From Halomonas getboli (GTDB taxonomy: Bacteria; Pseudomonadota; Gammaproteobacteria; Pseudomonadales; Halomonadaceae), in the NCBI RefSeq assembly GCF_023094245.1, contig NZ_JALMEW010000007.1, positions 62,001 to 126,000 on the forward strand: a DNA stretch of 64,000 bases, read 5' to 3'. Position numbers and translations under genes: made by a program. The notes under the pieces are model-generated. The model saw only the letters and a list, made by a program, of their open reading frames with translations. It did not search any database and was not told where the DNA came from. Positions 53,563 through 64,000 of this stretch are shown here, piece by piece. Each line of letters starts with the position of its first letter. Positions within the stretch are counted from its first letter, which is position 1.

Positions 53563-54309
53563 TCACTGCTTCGGCAGCACCTCGTCGAGCATCGTCAGGA
53601 AGGCCGACCAGGAACGCTCGTCGGCGCGCTGCTGGTAGCGGTCGCCGTCGAGGACGGTGAAGGCGTGGGGCGCGCCGGAGTAGATGTCGATCTCGTAGTC
53701 GACCCCGGCGTCCTCCAGCCGGCGCGACAGCGCCACGACATCCTCGAGGGGGATGGCCTCGTCGGCGCCGCCGTGGGCGACCAGGATCGGCGGGGTGTCC
53801 GGCCCGTAGCCCTGGCCCTCCGGCGTGGCCAGGCCGCCGTGGAAGGTGGCGTAGCCGTGCACGTCCTCGGCGGCGCCGCTGCGCGCCAGCTCCAGCACCA
53901 CGGCGCCACCGAAGCAGTAGCCCATCACCACCGTCGCCGCGGCGGCGCCCTGGGCTCGGGCCTCGGCCAGTCCGGCCAGGGTCAGCGCGCGCATGCGCTC
54001 GCGGTCCTGGTAGAGCTTCGCCGTCTCGGCCTTCTTGGCCGCGGTTTCCACCGGGCGGTTGCCCTGGCCGTAGAGGTCGAGGGCGAAGGCGTCATAGCCC
54101 TGCTCGGCGAGCATCTCGGCGCGGCGGCGCTCGTAGTCGGTCAGGCCGTCCCAGTCGTGGATGATCAGCACCGTGCCGCGGGCGTCGTCGGCGGCCGGTG
54201 CGAAGTAGCCGGTGAAGGGCTCGTCGTCCACGCGATAGTCGATCTCGCGGCCGTCGGCCTGGGCGGTGCTGGCCAGCGCGGCCAGGGTGAGAAACGTCAG
54301 CGGTCGCAT
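53563..54309 (-). CDS. Dienelactone hydrolase family protein, exported
   Basis: A 248-residue alpha/beta hydrolase with an N-terminal signal peptide (LTFLTLAALASTAQA). Nucleophile elbow GYCFGGAVVLEL has Cys as in dienelactone hydrolases; Asp in AHGGADEAIPLED and His in SGAPHAFTVLDG complete the triad. A periplasmic location is unusual for lactone degradation, so the natural substrate is uncertain. Confidence 0.88.
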   Translation of the reverse strand: MRPLTFLTLAALASTAQADGREIDYRVDDEPFTGYFAPAADDARGTVLIIHDWDGLTDYERRRAEMLAEQGYDAFALDLYGQGNRPVETAAKKAETAKLYQDRERMRALTLAGLAEARAQGAAAATVVMGYCFGGAVVLELARSGAAEDVHGYATFHGGLATPEGQGYGPDTPPILVAHGGADEAIPLEDVVALSRRLEDAGVDYEIDIYSGAPHAFTVLDGDRYQQRADERSWSAFLTMLDEVLPKQ

Positions 54310-54554
54310 CGTGCGGTCCTCGGCGATGGATGAGAGAGGCCCTCAGTATAGGCGGCCGAGCGAGGCCAGCGTTGAAGCGCCCGTTCGATTGCTGATACGA
54401 GGAAAGTGGGGCTTGTTAATCAAGGCATTGCGGGCCGCCTGGCGGCGCCCAGCGTTGGCAGCCGCGGGTTGTGTTTTGGGCGGCGGCCTTCCAGATTGGA
54501 GGGGTGTGATTCGCGCAGCGGATGATTCGAGCAACCAGAGCGAGACCAACAATC

Positions 54555-55766
54555 ATGAAGAAACGCGTTCTAGCGACGGCGGTGGCCGCGACCACCCTGG
54601 CCCTCTCCGGCATGGCCCAGGCCGAGGTCAAGATCGGCTTCCTCGGCGGTTTCACCGGCGGCATCGAGAGCCTGACGCCGCCGATCTTCGACGGCGCCAA
54701 CCTGGCGGTGCAGCAGATCAACGAGCAGGGCGGGGTGCTGGACGGCGAGGAGATCGTCATGCCCACCGGCGATACCACCTGCTCCGACGCCTCGGCGGCC
54801 TCCAACGCGGCCGACCGCATGGTCAACACCGAGCAGGTCACCGCCATCGTCGGCGCCCTGTGTACCGGTGCCACCGTGGCCGCGGCCAACAACGCTGCCA
54901 TTCCCGGCGGCGTGACCATGGTCTCCCCGGCCTCCACCGCGCCGGCGGTCACCGACCTGGACGACAACGACCTGGTCTTCCGCACCGTGCCTTCCGACGC
55001 CTTCCAGGGCGAGATGCTGGCCAAGCTGCTGCTCGACAAGGGCATCCAGGAAGTCGCCGTCACCTACGTCAACAACGACTACGGCCGCGGCCTGGCGGAT
55101 GCCTTCGTGGCCGCCTTCGAGAAGGGCGGCGGCAGCGTGCTCGAGAACCTGGCCCACGAGGACAACCGCGCCGATTACCGCTCCGAGCTGGGCACCCTGG
55201 CCGCCACCGGCGCCCAGACCCTGGTGGTGCTGGCCTATGCCGACACCTCCGGCCAGACCGTGCTGCGCCAAGCCTACGAGAGCGGCATGTTCACCCAGTA
55301 CGTGGGCGGCGACGGCATGGTCGGCGACAGCCTGGTCGAGGCCATCGGCGCCGACGTGCTCAACGGCATGATTGCCACTCGTCCGGGCAGTCCGGAACTG
55401 CCGGGCACCGCCATGTTCAACCAGCAGGCCAACGCGGCCGGCATCGACCCCAGCGCGGTGTTCGCCGCCCAGGCCTACGACGCCGCCTTCCTGCTTGGTC
55501 TGGCCATCGAGCAGAACGGCAGCGCCGACCGCGAGGGCCTGAACGAGGCGCTGCGCAGCGTCGCCAGCGCCCCCGGCGAGGTGATCCTGCCCGGCGAGTG
55601 GGAGAAGGCCAAGCAGCTGATCGACGCCGGTACCGAGATCAACTACGAAGGCGCCTCTGGCACTCAGGAATTCGACGCCAACGGCGACGTGCCGGGCGTG
55701 GTGCAGGAGATGCTGGTCGAGGATGGCACCTTCACCATCCAGGGCTACGTCGACGCCGACGAGTAA
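54555..55766 (+). CDS. Branched-chain amino acid/amide-type ABC substrate-binding protein
   Basis: A 403-residue LivJ/LivK-like protein: signal peptide to about MAQA (residue 24), mature start EVKIGFLGGFTGGIESLTPP, GANLAVQQINEQGGVLDGE and VSPASTAPAVTDLDDNDLVF, YVNNDYGRGLADAF. It faces and precedes, convergently, a minus-strand livM-livH-livF-livG set, with which it should work. Ligand not evident: an amino acid, amide or aromatic acid. AT-richer spacer of 245 bp upstream probably holds its promoter. Confidence 0.9.
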   Translation: MKKRVLATAVAATTLALSGMAQAEVKIGFLGGFTGGIESLTPPIFDGANLAVQQINEQGGVLDGEEIVMPTGDTTCSDASAASNAADRMVNTEQVTAIVGALCTGATVAAANNAAIPGGVTMVSPASTAPAVTDLDDNDLVFRTVPSDAFQGEMLAKLLLDKGIQEVAVTYVNNDYGRGLADAFVAAFEKGGGSVLENLAHEDNRADYRSELGTLAATGAQTLVVLAYADTSGQTVLRQAYESGMFTQYVGGDGMVGDSLVEAIGADVLNGMIATRPGSPELPGTAMFNQQANAAGIDPSAVFAAQAYDAAFLLGLAIEQNGSADREGLNEALRSVASAPGEVILPGEWEKAKQLIDAGTEINYEGASGTQEFDANGDVPGVVQEMLVEDGTFTIQGYVDADE

Positions 55767-55792
55767 GCGTCGGCCGTATCGCCCGAACGACG

Positions 55793-55820
55793 AAGGCCCT
55801 GGCAGCGATGCCAGGGCCTT
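55793..55820 (+). terminator. Terminator after the binding-protein gene
   Basis: AAGGCCCTGGCA-GCGA-TGCCAGGGCCTT: 12-bp stem followed by TTTGTG; the last stem bases extend the T run. Confidence 0.92.
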
Positions 55821-55835
55821 TTTGTGTCTGGGTGA

Positions 55836-55930
55836 GGGGAAGGAGGTGAGGAGTAAGGTGAGCGCCTCTTCACGCCTTACCCCTCACGCCTTACCCCTCA
55901 CACCTTACGCCGTACTCCTTACTTCTCGCC
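55836..55930. repeat. Purine/pyrimidine-rich intergenic repeat, two orientations
   Basis: Begins GTGAGGGGAAGGAGGTGAGG and AGTAAGGTGAG on the + strand, then switches to complementary units (CGCCTTACCCCTCA twice in tandem, ACACCTTACG, TACTCCTTACTTC). The two halves can pair. Same family as the tracts at about 14926 and 21845. Confidence 0.65.
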
Positions 55931-55931
55931 C

Positions 55932-57233
55932 TCACTCCACGTGCTTGGTCTTCTCGGGCAACAGCCCCTTGGGCGCGAAGCGCAGCACCAGGGTGATCAG
56001 CAGCCCGATCACGAACACCCGGGCCTGCAGCGCGCGGCTGTCGAGGCTGGCCGGGGCGTCCCAGCCGAAGGTGCTCTCGCCGAAGTGCACGGCCAGCTCC
56101 ATCAGGAACAGCGCCAGCGGTTCGGACATCAGCCAGATGATGTACACCGCCACGGCGCCGAAGATGGTGCCCAGGTTGTTGCCGGGGCCGCCGAGGATGA
56201 CCATCACCAGCACCAGGAAGGTGTGATTCAACGGCAGGTAGCCCTGGGGATCGAACAGGCTGTTGAAGCTCGCCAGCACGGCGCCGCCGATGCCCATCAG
56301 GATGCAGCCCAGCACGAAGATCTCCAGCCGGCGCTTGTTGATGTCCTTGCCCATGGCCGCCGAGGAGATCTCGTTGTCGCGGATGGCGCGGATCATCCGC
56401 CCCCAGGGGGCGTGATAGGCGCGGTGCAGCAGGAAGAAGATCGCCGCGATCATCACCGCCGTGACCGACAGGTACAGGGCGCGGGCCAGGGTGAAGCCGA
56501 CCTCGGCGGGCCCGGGCACCGGCCATGGCAGCGGCGAGACGGTGGCGGTGCCGCGGGTCAGCCAGTCGGAGTTCTTGAGGAACGCCTTGATGATCTCGGC
56601 GATGCCGATGGTGGCGATGGCCAGATAGTCGCTGCGCAGGCCCAGGCAGATGTGGCCGATGAAGTAGCCCACGCCGCCGGCCAGGGCGCCGCCGATGATC
56701 CAGCCGACCCAGGCCGGCAGGCCCAGGCCGCCGATGAAGCCGGCCTGGGACTCGATCTGGTCGGCGACCCCGCGGAAGGCGCTGATCACCACCATGTACA
56801 GCACCACGGCCAGCACGACCGTGATGGCGGTGCGCAGTTTCTTCGGCACGCCGATGCGGTCCAGCCGGGAGGCGCCGAACACCACCAGCACGGCGCCGAC
56901 GATATAGGCCAGCACCGTGCCCAGCTGGCCGGGCAGGTCGGAGTCCCAGAAGGCGTCGTTGACCGGCACGCTGAAGAACATGGCGCAGAAGCCGCCCAGG
57001 GCGACGAAGCCCATGACGCCGGCGTTGAACTGGCCGGCATAGCCCCACTGGATGGTCAGCCCCAGGGCCAGGATGGCGTAGCAGGCGGCCTCGACCAGCA
57101 TGCGGGTGCTGTAGGCGGCGCCCATCATGGCGTAGACGCCGAGGACGGCGACCAGCAGGGCCGCGAAGATGACTACCTCGCGCAGCGGGAAGCGGCGCGG
57201 GGCGGCGACGGTATCGGTGCGTGTCGTGCTCAT
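55932..57233 (-). CDS. livM: Branched-chain-type ABC transporter permease LivM
   Basis: A 433-residue permease. Core LivM motifs: LGLTIQWGYAGQFNAGVMGFVALGGF (key piece GYAGQFNAG), LRSDYLAIATIGIAEIIKAF and RAIRDNEISSAAMGKD. It is longer than E. coli LivM core because of extra helices in the N-terminal half. It overlaps livH by one base (TGATG). Last gene of the operon. Confidence 0.92.
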   Translation of the reverse strand: MSTTRTDTVAAPRRFPLREVVIFAALLVAVLGVYAMMGAAYSTRMLVEAACYAILALGLTIQWGYAGQFNAGVMGFVALGGFCAMFFSVPVNDAFWDSDLPGQLGTVLAYIVGAVLVVFGASRLDRIGVPKKLRTAITVVLAVVLYMVVISAFRGVADQIESQAGFIGGLGLPAWVGWIIGGALAGGVGYFIGHICLGLRSDYLAIATIGIAEIIKAFLKNSDWLTRGTATVSPLPWPVPGPAEVGFTLARALYLSVTAVMIAAIFFLLHRAYHAPWGRMIRAIRDNEISSAAMGKDINKRRLEIFVLGCILMGIGGAVLASFNSLFDPQGYLPLNHTFLVLVMVILGGPGNNLGTIFGAVAVYIIWLMSEPLALFLMELAVHFGESTFGWDAPASLDSRALQARVFVIGLLITLVLRFAPKGLLPEKTKHVE

Positions 57234-58237
57234 CAGATCACCTTGCCCTTGAAGATGCCGGTGGGGCGCCACACCAGGATGGCGACGAGAATGAAGAAGG
57301 GCACCACGATCTTGTACTCGGTGCCGACGAAGGCCAGATTGCCGGCCTGGGCCAGCCAGTCCGGCAGGCTGTCGCGGAAGGGCCGCAGCAGGATGCCCCA
57401 GTTGAACACCGCCAGGGTCTCGGCGAAGCCGACCACGAAGCCGCCGGCGATGGCGCCGTAGGGATGGCCCACGCCGCCGACGATGGCCGCGGCGAAGATC
57501 GGCAGCAGCAGGAAGAAGCTGAGGTCGGGCTTGAAGGTCACGTCCAGCGACAGCAGGGTGCCGGCGATGGCGGCCAGGCCGCCGGCGATCACCCAGGTCA
57601 CGGCGACGATGGTGTTGGTGTTGATGCCCGAGGCCTGCGCCAGCGAGGGGTTGTCGGACATGGCGCGCATGGCCTTGCCCAGCCGCGAGCGCGACAGGAA
57701 GAGGTGCAGCGCCACCACGCTGATCAGCGTCAGCGCGAACAGGTAGAGCTGCGGCTCGGTGATCACCACCGGCACCCGCACGCCCTCGATGGGCAGGGCG
57801 AGGCGGAAGATCTCCTTGCGGTCGTCGACGTAGAGGCTCTCGCCGCCGGTGCCGGCGAACAGGCGGATCAGCCCCTGCAGCATCAGGGTCACGCCCAGCG
57901 AGGCGATGACCATGACGATCGGCTTCACGCCGTGGGCGCGCAGCGGCTTGTAGAAGGCGCGGTCGATGCCCACCGCCAGCAGCGCGGTCAGCGCCATGGC
58001 CAGCGGCAGCATGATCAGCGGCGTGGGGATGCCGATGGCCGCCCCCGCGCTGGGAAACAGCGTCGTGAGCAAGAGCACCATGAAGGCGCCGAAGGTCATC
58101 ATGTCGCCGTGGGCGAAGTGGGCGAAGCGCATGATGCTGAAGATCAGCGTCACCCCCACCGCGCCGATGGCGTAGATCGAGCCGGCCACGCAGCCGGCGA
58201 TCACCACGTTGTTGATGAAAAACACGAGTTCGTTCAC
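57233..58237 (-). CDS. livH: Branched-chain-type ABC transporter permease LivH
   Basis: A 334-residue permease with LivH signatures GSIYAIGAVGVTLIFSIMRFAHFAHGDMM (key piece RFAHFAHGD), GKAMRAMSDNPSLAQASGIN and VVGGVGHPYGAIAGGFVVGF. Works with LivM to form the membrane channel. 31 bp after livF. Confidence 0.93.
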   Translation of the reverse strand: MNELVFFINNVVIAGCVAGSIYAIGAVGVTLIFSIMRFAHFAHGDMMTFGAFMVLLLTTLFPSAGAAIGIPTPLIMLPLAMALTALLAVGIDRAFYKPLRAHGVKPIVMVIASLGVTLMLQGLIRLFAGTGGESLYVDDRKEIFRLALPIEGVRVPVVITEPQLYLFALTLISVVALHLFLSRSRLGKAMRAMSDNPSLAQASGINTNTIVAVTWVIAGGLAAIAGTLLSLDVTFKPDLSFFLLLPIFAAAIVGGVGHPYGAIAGGFVVGFAETLAVFNWGILLRPFRDSLPDWLAQAGNLAFVGTEYKIVVPFFILVAILVWRPTGIFKGKVI

Positions 58238-58268
58238 GGGGTCTCTCCGATGTACCGTCGCGGCGGGC

Positions 58269-58973
58269 TCAGCCGCCGAGGAAGCTCTTGGCGACGTCCG
58301 GGTCGGCCAGCAGGGCCGCGCCGGTGTCGGTGAAGCGGTTCTGGCCGGCGGCCAGCACGAAGCCCTTGTCGGCGATGGCCAGCGCCTGCTTGGCGTTCTG
58401 CTCGACCATCAGGATGCCGACGCCGGCGGCGTTGACCTCCTTCACCCGCTCGAAGATCTCGTTCATGTACAGCGGCGAGAGGCCGGCGGTGGGTTCGTCG
58501 AGCAGCAGCACCTCGGGCTCGGCCATCAGCGCGCGGCCCATGGCGACCATCTGGCGCTGGCCGCCGGAAAGCTCGCCGGCGGGCTGGTGACGCTTGTCGT
58601 AGAGCGGCGGAAAGAACTCGTAGACCCGGCTCAGCATGCGCTTGACGTTGCCGGGCTTGAGGTAGGCGCCCATCTCCAGGTTTTCCTTCACCGAGAGGCT
58701 GGGAAAGACGTTGTATTCCTGGGGCACGAAGCCCATGCCCTTCTGGACGAGCCTGTTGGGCGGCAGGTTGTGGATGGGTTCGCCGCGCAGCAGGATCTCG
58801 CCCTGGCTGACATGGAGCAGGCCGAACACGGCCTTGAGCATGGTCGACTTGCCGGCACCGTTGGGACCGACGATGACGCCGATCTCGTTCGCTTCGATGG
58901 CCATGTCCACCCCGTTGAGGATGTTCATGCCGCCGTAGCCGCCATGCACGTCGCGTGCGTCGAGTAGTGGCAT
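58269..58973 (-). CDS. livF: Branched-chain-type ABC transporter ATPase LivF
   Basis: A 234-residue ATPase: Walker A GPNGAGKSTMLKAV, signature LSGGQRQMVAMGRALM, Walker B LLLDEPTAGLSP and MVEQNAKQAL, the LivF wording. Second ATPase of the system. Confidence 0.94.
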   Translation of the reverse strand: MPLLDARDVHGGYGGMNILNGVDMAIEANEIGVIVGPNGAGKSTMLKAVFGLLHVSQGEILLRGEPIHNLPPNRLVQKGMGFVPQEYNVFPSLSVKENLEMGAYLKPGNVKRMLSRVYEFFPPLYDKRHQPAGELSGGQRQMVAMGRALMAEPEVLLLDEPTAGLSPLYMNEIFERVKEVNAAGVGILMVEQNAKQALAIADKGFVLAAGQNRFTDTGAALLADPDVAKSFLGG

Positions 58974-59066
58974 AGAGGATTCTCTGCGTTGTCGTTATCG
59001 GGCGGGATCCGGCCGCCCCTCGTTGTTGTCGTGTGCCGCTGCCGGCGAGCCTCCAGGCTGCGGATA

Positions 59067-59090
59067 AACCCCTAGGTCGCCGGAGAACCC

Positions 59091-59104
<14 letters not shown>
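59067..59104. repeat. Short tandem duplication at the end of livG
   Basis: Two copies of a 19-bp unit, AACCCCTAGGTCGCCGGAG and AACCCCTAGGCCGCGGGTG, each with the palindrome CCTAGG. The second copy contains the livG stop codon; the first lies just downstream of the gene. Confidence 0.6.
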
Positions 59105-59861
<757 letters not shown>

Positions 59862-59909
59862 GTCTTACCCGTTATGCATTGTTCATTGTTGTAGGACGGT
59901 GCGCGGCGA

Positions 59910-61349
59910 CTAGGCATGGCGCTCCGTCAGGAAACTGCGGCCGGCGGCGAAGGCGCCGACGATCACCACCGCACCGATGGTGGGAATCCAGTAGCCCTGC
60001 ACCTGGGGAATGCTGCGCAGGAACACGAAGGCCACCGCGGCCGGGGCCACGAAGCGCACCAGCAGGCGCCAGACCTGGAACCAGGAGTCGCCGGTGCGCA
60101 TCTCCTTCATCACCTCGCCGTGGGTCAGCACCCAGCCGGCGAACAGCGCGATCAGCAGGCCGCCGAGGGGCATGAAGATGTTGGTGGCCAGCTCCAGCAC
60201 CTCGAAGGGGCTGCGCCCCGTGAGCTGATGGAAGGAGGAGTCGCCGGCCCAGAGGTTGAAGCTGAACACCGTGAGCAGGCCCAGCGCCCAGCTGGCGATC
60301 ACCATGGCCGAGACCGCCTGGGGCCGGCTGATGTCGAAGCGCTCGACCAGATAGGCGGCCACCGGCTCGATCAGCGAGATCGACGAGCTCAGCGCCGCCC
60401 CCAGCACCAGGATGAAGAACACGGCGCCGAGCAGGGCGCCGCCGGGCATCTCGGCGAAGGCCAGCGGCAGGGTGACGAACATCAGCCCCGGGCCCTCGGC
60501 GGGGTCGAGGCCGGCGCCGAACACCAGGGCGAAGATCGCCACGCCGGCGACCAGGGCCACCGCGGTGTCGACGATGGCGATGGTGAAGGCGGTGCCGGTC
60601 AGCGAGGCGTCGCCGGACATGTAGGCGCCGTAGGCCATGATCGCGCCCATGCCGAGGCTCAGGGTGAAGAACGACTGGCCCATGGCCTCGAGCCAGCCTT
60701 CCAGGCTCAGGTCGGCGACGTTGAAGGTGAACAGGAAGTCCATCGCCCGGCCCAGGTCGCCGATCGCCGCCGCATAGGCCAGTACCACCATCAGGATCAC
60801 GAACAGCGCCGGCATCAGGATGCGCAGGCCGTTCTCGATGCCGCGGTGGGTGCCGAGCCCGACCACCAGCGCCGAGGCGCCGATGAACAGGCTGTGGTAG
60901 AGGGTCAGCAGCGGCGGCGAGGCCAGCAGGGCGTCGAAGCTGGCGGCCACGGCCTCGGCGTCGGCGCCGCTCAGGCGGCCGGTGAGCATCAGGCCGGTGT
61001 AGTGGATCGCCCAGCCGGCGATCACCGAGTAGAAGCTGAGGATGATGAAGGCCGAGAAGGCGCCCAGCCAGCCGATCGACTCCCAGGCGCGGGAGGTCTG
61101 GTGAGTACGGGTCAGGAATCGCATGCCCATGATCGGGCTGCGCCGGCTGTTGCGGCCGAGCATGGTCTCGGCGATCAGGATCGGGATGCCGACGGCGAAG
61201 ATGGTCAGGGCGTAGACCAGCAGGAAGGCGCCGCCGCCGTTCTCGCCGGCCAGGTAGGGAAAGCGCCATAGATTGCCGAGCCCCACCGCCGAGCCGACGG
61301 CGGCGAGCAGGAAGGTGCCCTTGTGCGTCCAGACGTTGTTCGTGCTCAT
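59910..61349 (-). CDS. Sodium-dependent transporter, neurotransmitter:sodium symporter (NSS) family
   Basis: A 479-residue LeuT-fold transporter with 12 TM helices: FLLAAVGSAVGLGNLWRFPYLAGENGGGAF (TM1, Na+ and substrate site; key piece VGLGNLWRFPYL), FTFNVADLS, FFTLSLGMGAIMAYGAYMS (TM6 region) and FVTLPLAF. Bacterial members import amino acids such as Trp, Tyr or Leu, or Ala. Substrate unknown. Stands between livG and a small hypothetical gene. Confidence 0.93.
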   Translation of the reverse strand: MSTNNVWTHKGTFLLAAVGSAVGLGNLWRFPYLAGENGGGAFLLVYALTIFAVGIPILIAETMLGRNSRRSPIMGMRFLTRTHQTSRAWESIGWLGAFSAFIILSFYSVIAGWAIHYTGLMLTGRLSGADAEAVAASFDALLASPPLLTLYHSLFIGASALVVGLGTHRGIENGLRILMPALFVILMVVLAYAAAIGDLGRAMDFLFTFNVADLSLEGWLEAMGQSFFTLSLGMGAIMAYGAYMSGDASLTGTAFTIAIVDTAVALVAGVAIFALVFGAGLDPAEGPGLMFVTLPLAFAEMPGGALLGAVFFILVLGAALSSSISLIEPVAAYLVERFDISRPQAVSAMVIASWALGLLTVFSFNLWAGDSSFHQLTGRSPFEVLELATNIFMPLGGLLIALFAGWVLTHGEVMKEMRTGDSWFQVWRLLVRFVAPAAVAFVFLRSIPQVQGYWIPTIGAVVIVGAFAAGRSFLTERHA

Positions 61350-61527
61350 GGGTTCTCGGAAGTGCGCGCGGCCTCGAGGACGTGTGCCATCAAGCGTGGG
61401 CCATGGTGATACTGCGCCGGGATCTCCGGCCTCATGGCCGTCACTGTGCGCCAGACGCGGGCCGCTTGACCAGATGGCTTGCGTTTAGGGGCCGTTGGCG
61501 ACGGTGGATGGTAATCCGGACGCCGCT

Positions 61528-61845
61528 TCAGTCCTGATCGTCGTCCGCTGCGGGGTGGCGCGGCTCCATGGCGCGCAGGGCATCGGGCAGGCGCACGGTG
61601 TCGCCGAGCGCCAGGTCGCCGACGCTCTGCTCGCGGCGGCCGTTGTCGGCGGCGATCAACGCCACCACCTCGCCGATGCTGGTGTCCTCGACCCGGGCAT
61701 CGACCCGCACCCGCACGCTGAAGCCCCGGAAGCGCGCGCTGATGATGCTGCCCTCGTGGGGCTCCGGATAGTCCTGAGGGTGGTCCTTGTAGTAGCGCTC
61801 TACGCTGGCGCTGCCGGGATCGTCCCATTCGACGTGCTTGTGCAT
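61528..61845 (-). CDS. Hypothetical protein
   Basis: A 105-residue soluble acidic protein, MHKHVEWDDPGSASVERYYK start and PRHPAADDDQD end. The middle part (SIISARFRGFSVRVRVDARVEDTSIGEVVALI) looks like a small beta-barrel, and a GGAG-type site (AAGGAGACAGCCC) precedes the ATG. No family recognised. High proportion of D/E fits a halophile cytosolic protein. Not linked clearly to typA downstream. Confidence 0.65.
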   Translation of the reverse strand: MHKHVEWDDPGSASVERYYKDHPQDYPEPHEGSIISARFRGFSVRVRVDARVEDTSIGEVVALIAADNGRREQSVGDLALGDTVRLPDALRAMEPRHPAADDDQD

Positions 61846-61928
61846 CGGGCTGTCTCCTTGGTAAACGGCTGTTTCAGCATAGCCTCCGGCCGGGGGGCGA
61901 GGCCATCGACGAAAGCGGCAGAAACGAA

Positions 61929-61953
61929 AGCGCCCGCCATGATGGCGGGCGCT
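61929..61953 (-). terminator. Terminator after typA
   Basis: AGCGCCCGCCAT-C-ATGGCGGGCGCT, perfect 12-bp stem; minus-strand tail TTCGTTTCTG. It lies 21 bp past the typA stop. Confidence 0.8.
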
Positions 61954-61974
61954 GTCCTGAGGCGGCGAAGCGGC

Positions 61975-63801
<1,827 letters not shown>

Positions 63802-63832
63802 GACGGGATCCTGCTGGGAAAATTGGGCTGGC

Positions 63833-63838
63833 ATTATA
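63833..63838 (-). promoter_or_regulatory. -10 promoter element of typA
   Basis: TATAAT on the minus strand, 32 bp upstream of the chosen GTG start. The -35 region is not a clear match. The rest of 63839-64000 shows no gene that I can support. Confidence 0.5.
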
Positions 63839-64000
63839 GGGTCAGTACCTCGGCGCTACCAGCCTTGTGACCAAGAATCCGTTTCCCGCGCATCGTGGGC
63901 TTCGGTCCGTCAGCGCGAGGCACAGGGTGGCCAGGCCGGTCGTCGTCGATCCCGGTCTTGGATACCATTGCTGGCCCTGTCGGTCAGGCGAGCAGACACA

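Noticed and set aside
53563..54309. Dienelactone hydrolase as part of the aromatic pathway with the DODA-type enzyme
   Set aside because: The two are about 24 kb apart and the hydrolase has a signal peptide, so a shared cytosolic pathway is unlikely.

Overview
The window is high-GC DNA from a gammaproteobacterium. The gene set (BipA, ThiM/ThiE, ZnuABC, orphan betaine-type binding protein, Na+-coupled and DAACS transporters, many LysR regulators) fits a halophilic/halotolerant member of the Halomonadaceae or a relative; this is inferred from content and style, not from a marker gene. No rRNA or tRNA gene was recognised. Nearly all of it is ordinary dense chromosome; the one clearly foreign-looking block is a lower-GC CRISPR-Cas locus at about 36.9-47.2 kb.

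Layout. 1-5.8 kb: lysine catabolism by the 2-aminoadipate route (3'-truncated ALDH7 amaB, two related LysR regulators, a class III aminotransferase, hglS/DUF1338). 5.9-13.2 kb: TSUP exporter, a large cache-GAF-HD-GYP sensor with an unusual insertion, a PBP5-type carboxypeptidase with a SPOR domain, a DMT exporter, and a PepSY + cytochrome b pair. 13.3-14.9 kb: thiM-thiE behind a TPP riboswitch. 15.0-21.8 kb: a tightly overlapping operon (thermostable-hemolysin-family acyltransferase-like protein, acyl-AMP ligase fused to a TenA/haem-oxygenase-like domain, SDR, periplasmic TPR protein, then an OmpR-type regulator and histidine kinase) plus a small membrane protein. 21.9-24.9 kb: a nitrate/sulfonate/taurine-type ABC importer with a DsrE protein. 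25-31 kb: peroxiredoxin, NlpC/P60 lipoprotein, glyoxalase I, betaine-type binding protein, DODA-type dioxygenase, DoxX and LysR. 31.1-34 kb: zinc uptake operon with a Zur-like box and a 49-residue leader-gene product. 34.2-36.8 kb: outer-membrane barrel, aldo/keto reductase, and a WYL regulator of the BrxR/CapW kind. 36.9-47.2 kb: complete type I-C CRISPR-Cas (cas3-cas5-cas8c-cas7-cas4-cas1-cas2) with leader and about 36 repeats, the last ten decaying. 47.2-64 kb: GDPD, DUF4202, PhoD, a Fur-boxed small gene, C45 acyltransferase-like protein, DAACS symporter, dienelactone hydrolase, a branched-chain-amide-type ABC importer, an NSS transporter, and typA/bipA.

The strongest candidate for something undescribed is the 15.0-21.8 kb operon. 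Its enzymes look like a small-molecule pathway (acyl activation, transfer, diiron-type oxidation, reduction), and the same operon carries its own PmrA/QseB-type two-component system. A 17-bp direct-repeat box (NWTAAG-N5-NTTAAG) lies in gene-sense orientation ahead of that operon, ahead of the small membrane protein downstream of it, and, slightly degenerate, ahead of the PepSY/cytochrome b pair. I infer a small local regulon. The product of the pathway cannot be read from sequence.

Other points of interest are the CRISPR array with a smooth decay gradient and its neighbouring defence-type WYL regulator, the Zur-controlled histidine-rich micro-membrane protein coupled to znuC, the HD-GYP protein with about 160 extra residues between its two metal-binding halves, and a family of purine-rich intergenic repeats.
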